Shown here: piece after piece, positions 41,512-41,868 of the stretch
Numbering within the stretch: position 1 is the first letter of the stretch
Layout of the letters: every line of letters starts with the position of its first letter
NCBI RefSeq assembly: GCF_000720325.1
Contig: NZ_JOJM01000069.1
Span: 1 to 41,868 of the forward strand
Source: Streptomyces sp. NRRL B-1347
GTDB lineage: Bacteria > Actinomycetota > Actinomycetes > Streptomycetales > Streptomycetaceae
Length of the DNA: 41,868 nt
Direction: 5' to 3'
The notes under the pieces: model-generated
Seen by the model: the letters and a program-made list of their open reading frames with translations, nothing else
Database searches by the model: none
What the model was told of the DNA's origin: nothing
Program-made: the position numbers and the translations under genes

Positions 41512-41539
41512 TTCGAAGTGGTCAGGTTCGAAGTGGCCA
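41512..41539. promoter_or_regulatory. Direct repeat upstream of the S8 protease
   Basis: TTCGAAGTGGTCA (41512-41524) and TTCGAAGTGGCCA (41527-41539) differ at one position and have a 15-bp period. They lie 20-47 nt before the protease start codon and could be an operator. Confidence 0.5.
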
Positions 41540-41694
41540 AAGCGGTCCGGAAATCGGGGCCGGATGACCGCTCAGCTTTACGTAAGGGGTGCCTTCTTGG
41601 GGAGGCCTGCCTGCCCCGGGGTTGCCCGGTGGCGTACTCCCGCCATACGCCACACGGAACAACCCGTCCCATACCGGGACTTGCCCCCACCGCC

Positions 41695-41803
41695 CCTCGC
41701 GGGGCGCCCCAGACCCGCCCCTTCCCACTCCGGGGGCTGCCGCCCCCGTCCCCCCGCTTTACGGCGCTCCGCGCCTCGTCCTCAAACGCCGGACGGGCTG
41801 AAT
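41695..41803 (-). repeat. Composite dispersed repeat, copy E
   Basis: This copy has CCTCGCGGGGCGC, GACCCGCCCCTTCCC, a CGGGGGC-TGCC-GCCCCCG hairpin (41731-41748) and, after an extra GCGCTCCGCGCC segment, the core that reads ATTCAGCCCGTCCGGCGTTT on the minus strand. It parallels copy B (12446-12535) over its full length. Confidence 0.78.
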
Positions 41804-41868
41804 CTGTCCGCCGAAGGACGGCGGGAAAGCCGCTAGGTCGGGGCCGGGCGGGGCAGCTGGGGTGGAAA

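Larger units (their letters stand above)
41493..41868. other. Non-coding interval upstream of the S8 protease to the window end
   Basis: No gene is supported here. It holds the S8 leader with a TTCGAAGTGG direct repeat, a TTACGTAA palindrome at 41578-41585, a stretch without features, and composite repeat copy E. I see no clean -35/-10 pair for the protease gene. Confidence 0.55.

Overview
The window is chromosomal DNA of a Streptomyces or a very close relative. The evidence is a very high G+C content with long spurious open frames, frequent GTG starts, a single TTA codon in about 30 genes, DUF397/XRE proteins, and dispersed intergenic repeats typical of the genus. From memory, the order csn operon, malQ, pepN, asd resembles the SCO264x-SCO266x part of the S. 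coelicolor core chromosome; this was not checked by a search. I see no tRNA, rRNA, CRISPR array, insertion sequence or prophage.

Layout. 254-7057 (minus strand): a six-gene operon, csnR-E-F-G-H-K, for uptake and intracellular breakdown of amino-sugar (chitosan-type) oligosaccharides. It comprises a ROK repressor, an ABC importer, a GH4 glycosidase and a BadF-type kinase. A consensus promoter is followed by a perfect operator palindrome, and a strong terminator closes the operon. 7265-9185: a MscS-type channel and a divergent HNH endonuclease, with two abutting palindromes between them. 9342-12353: a secreted GH84 N-acetylglucosaminidase-like protein in which the first aspartate of the catalytic pair is Gln. 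12689-15387: a short ORF with 12-residue repeats abutting malQ, which carries the only TTA codon found, then a small membrane protein. 15488-19308: a MarR regulator divergent from two DMT/EamA exporters, then a LysR regulator. 19464-22031: aminopeptidase N.

22118-27051 (plus strand): the most system-like accessory unit, a complete NitT/TauT-type ABC importer (lipoprotein, two permeases, ATPase) overlapping a PhzS-like FAD aromatic monooxygenase. 27048-28784: a WhiJ/Scr-type developmental module (XRE regulator, DUF397 partner, divergent GHKL ATPase). 28781-31522: an MFS exporter divergent from a LysR regulator, then a DUF1203 protein. 31696-32703: asd. 32863-34884: a TerD-domain protein with about five tandem C-terminal repeats. 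35009-36435: an ECF sigma factor overlapping its membrane partner. 36486-41492: a secreted M28 aminopeptidase and a large secreted S8 protease, convergent, with an unusual 10-bp-periodic GATCA array in front of the M28 gene.

The best candidates for something undescribed are the importer-monooxygenase operon, the modular TerD protein, the D-to-Q GH84 protein, the small repeat ORF coupled to malQ, and the decameric GATCA array. All functional calls come from reading motifs, without database searches.
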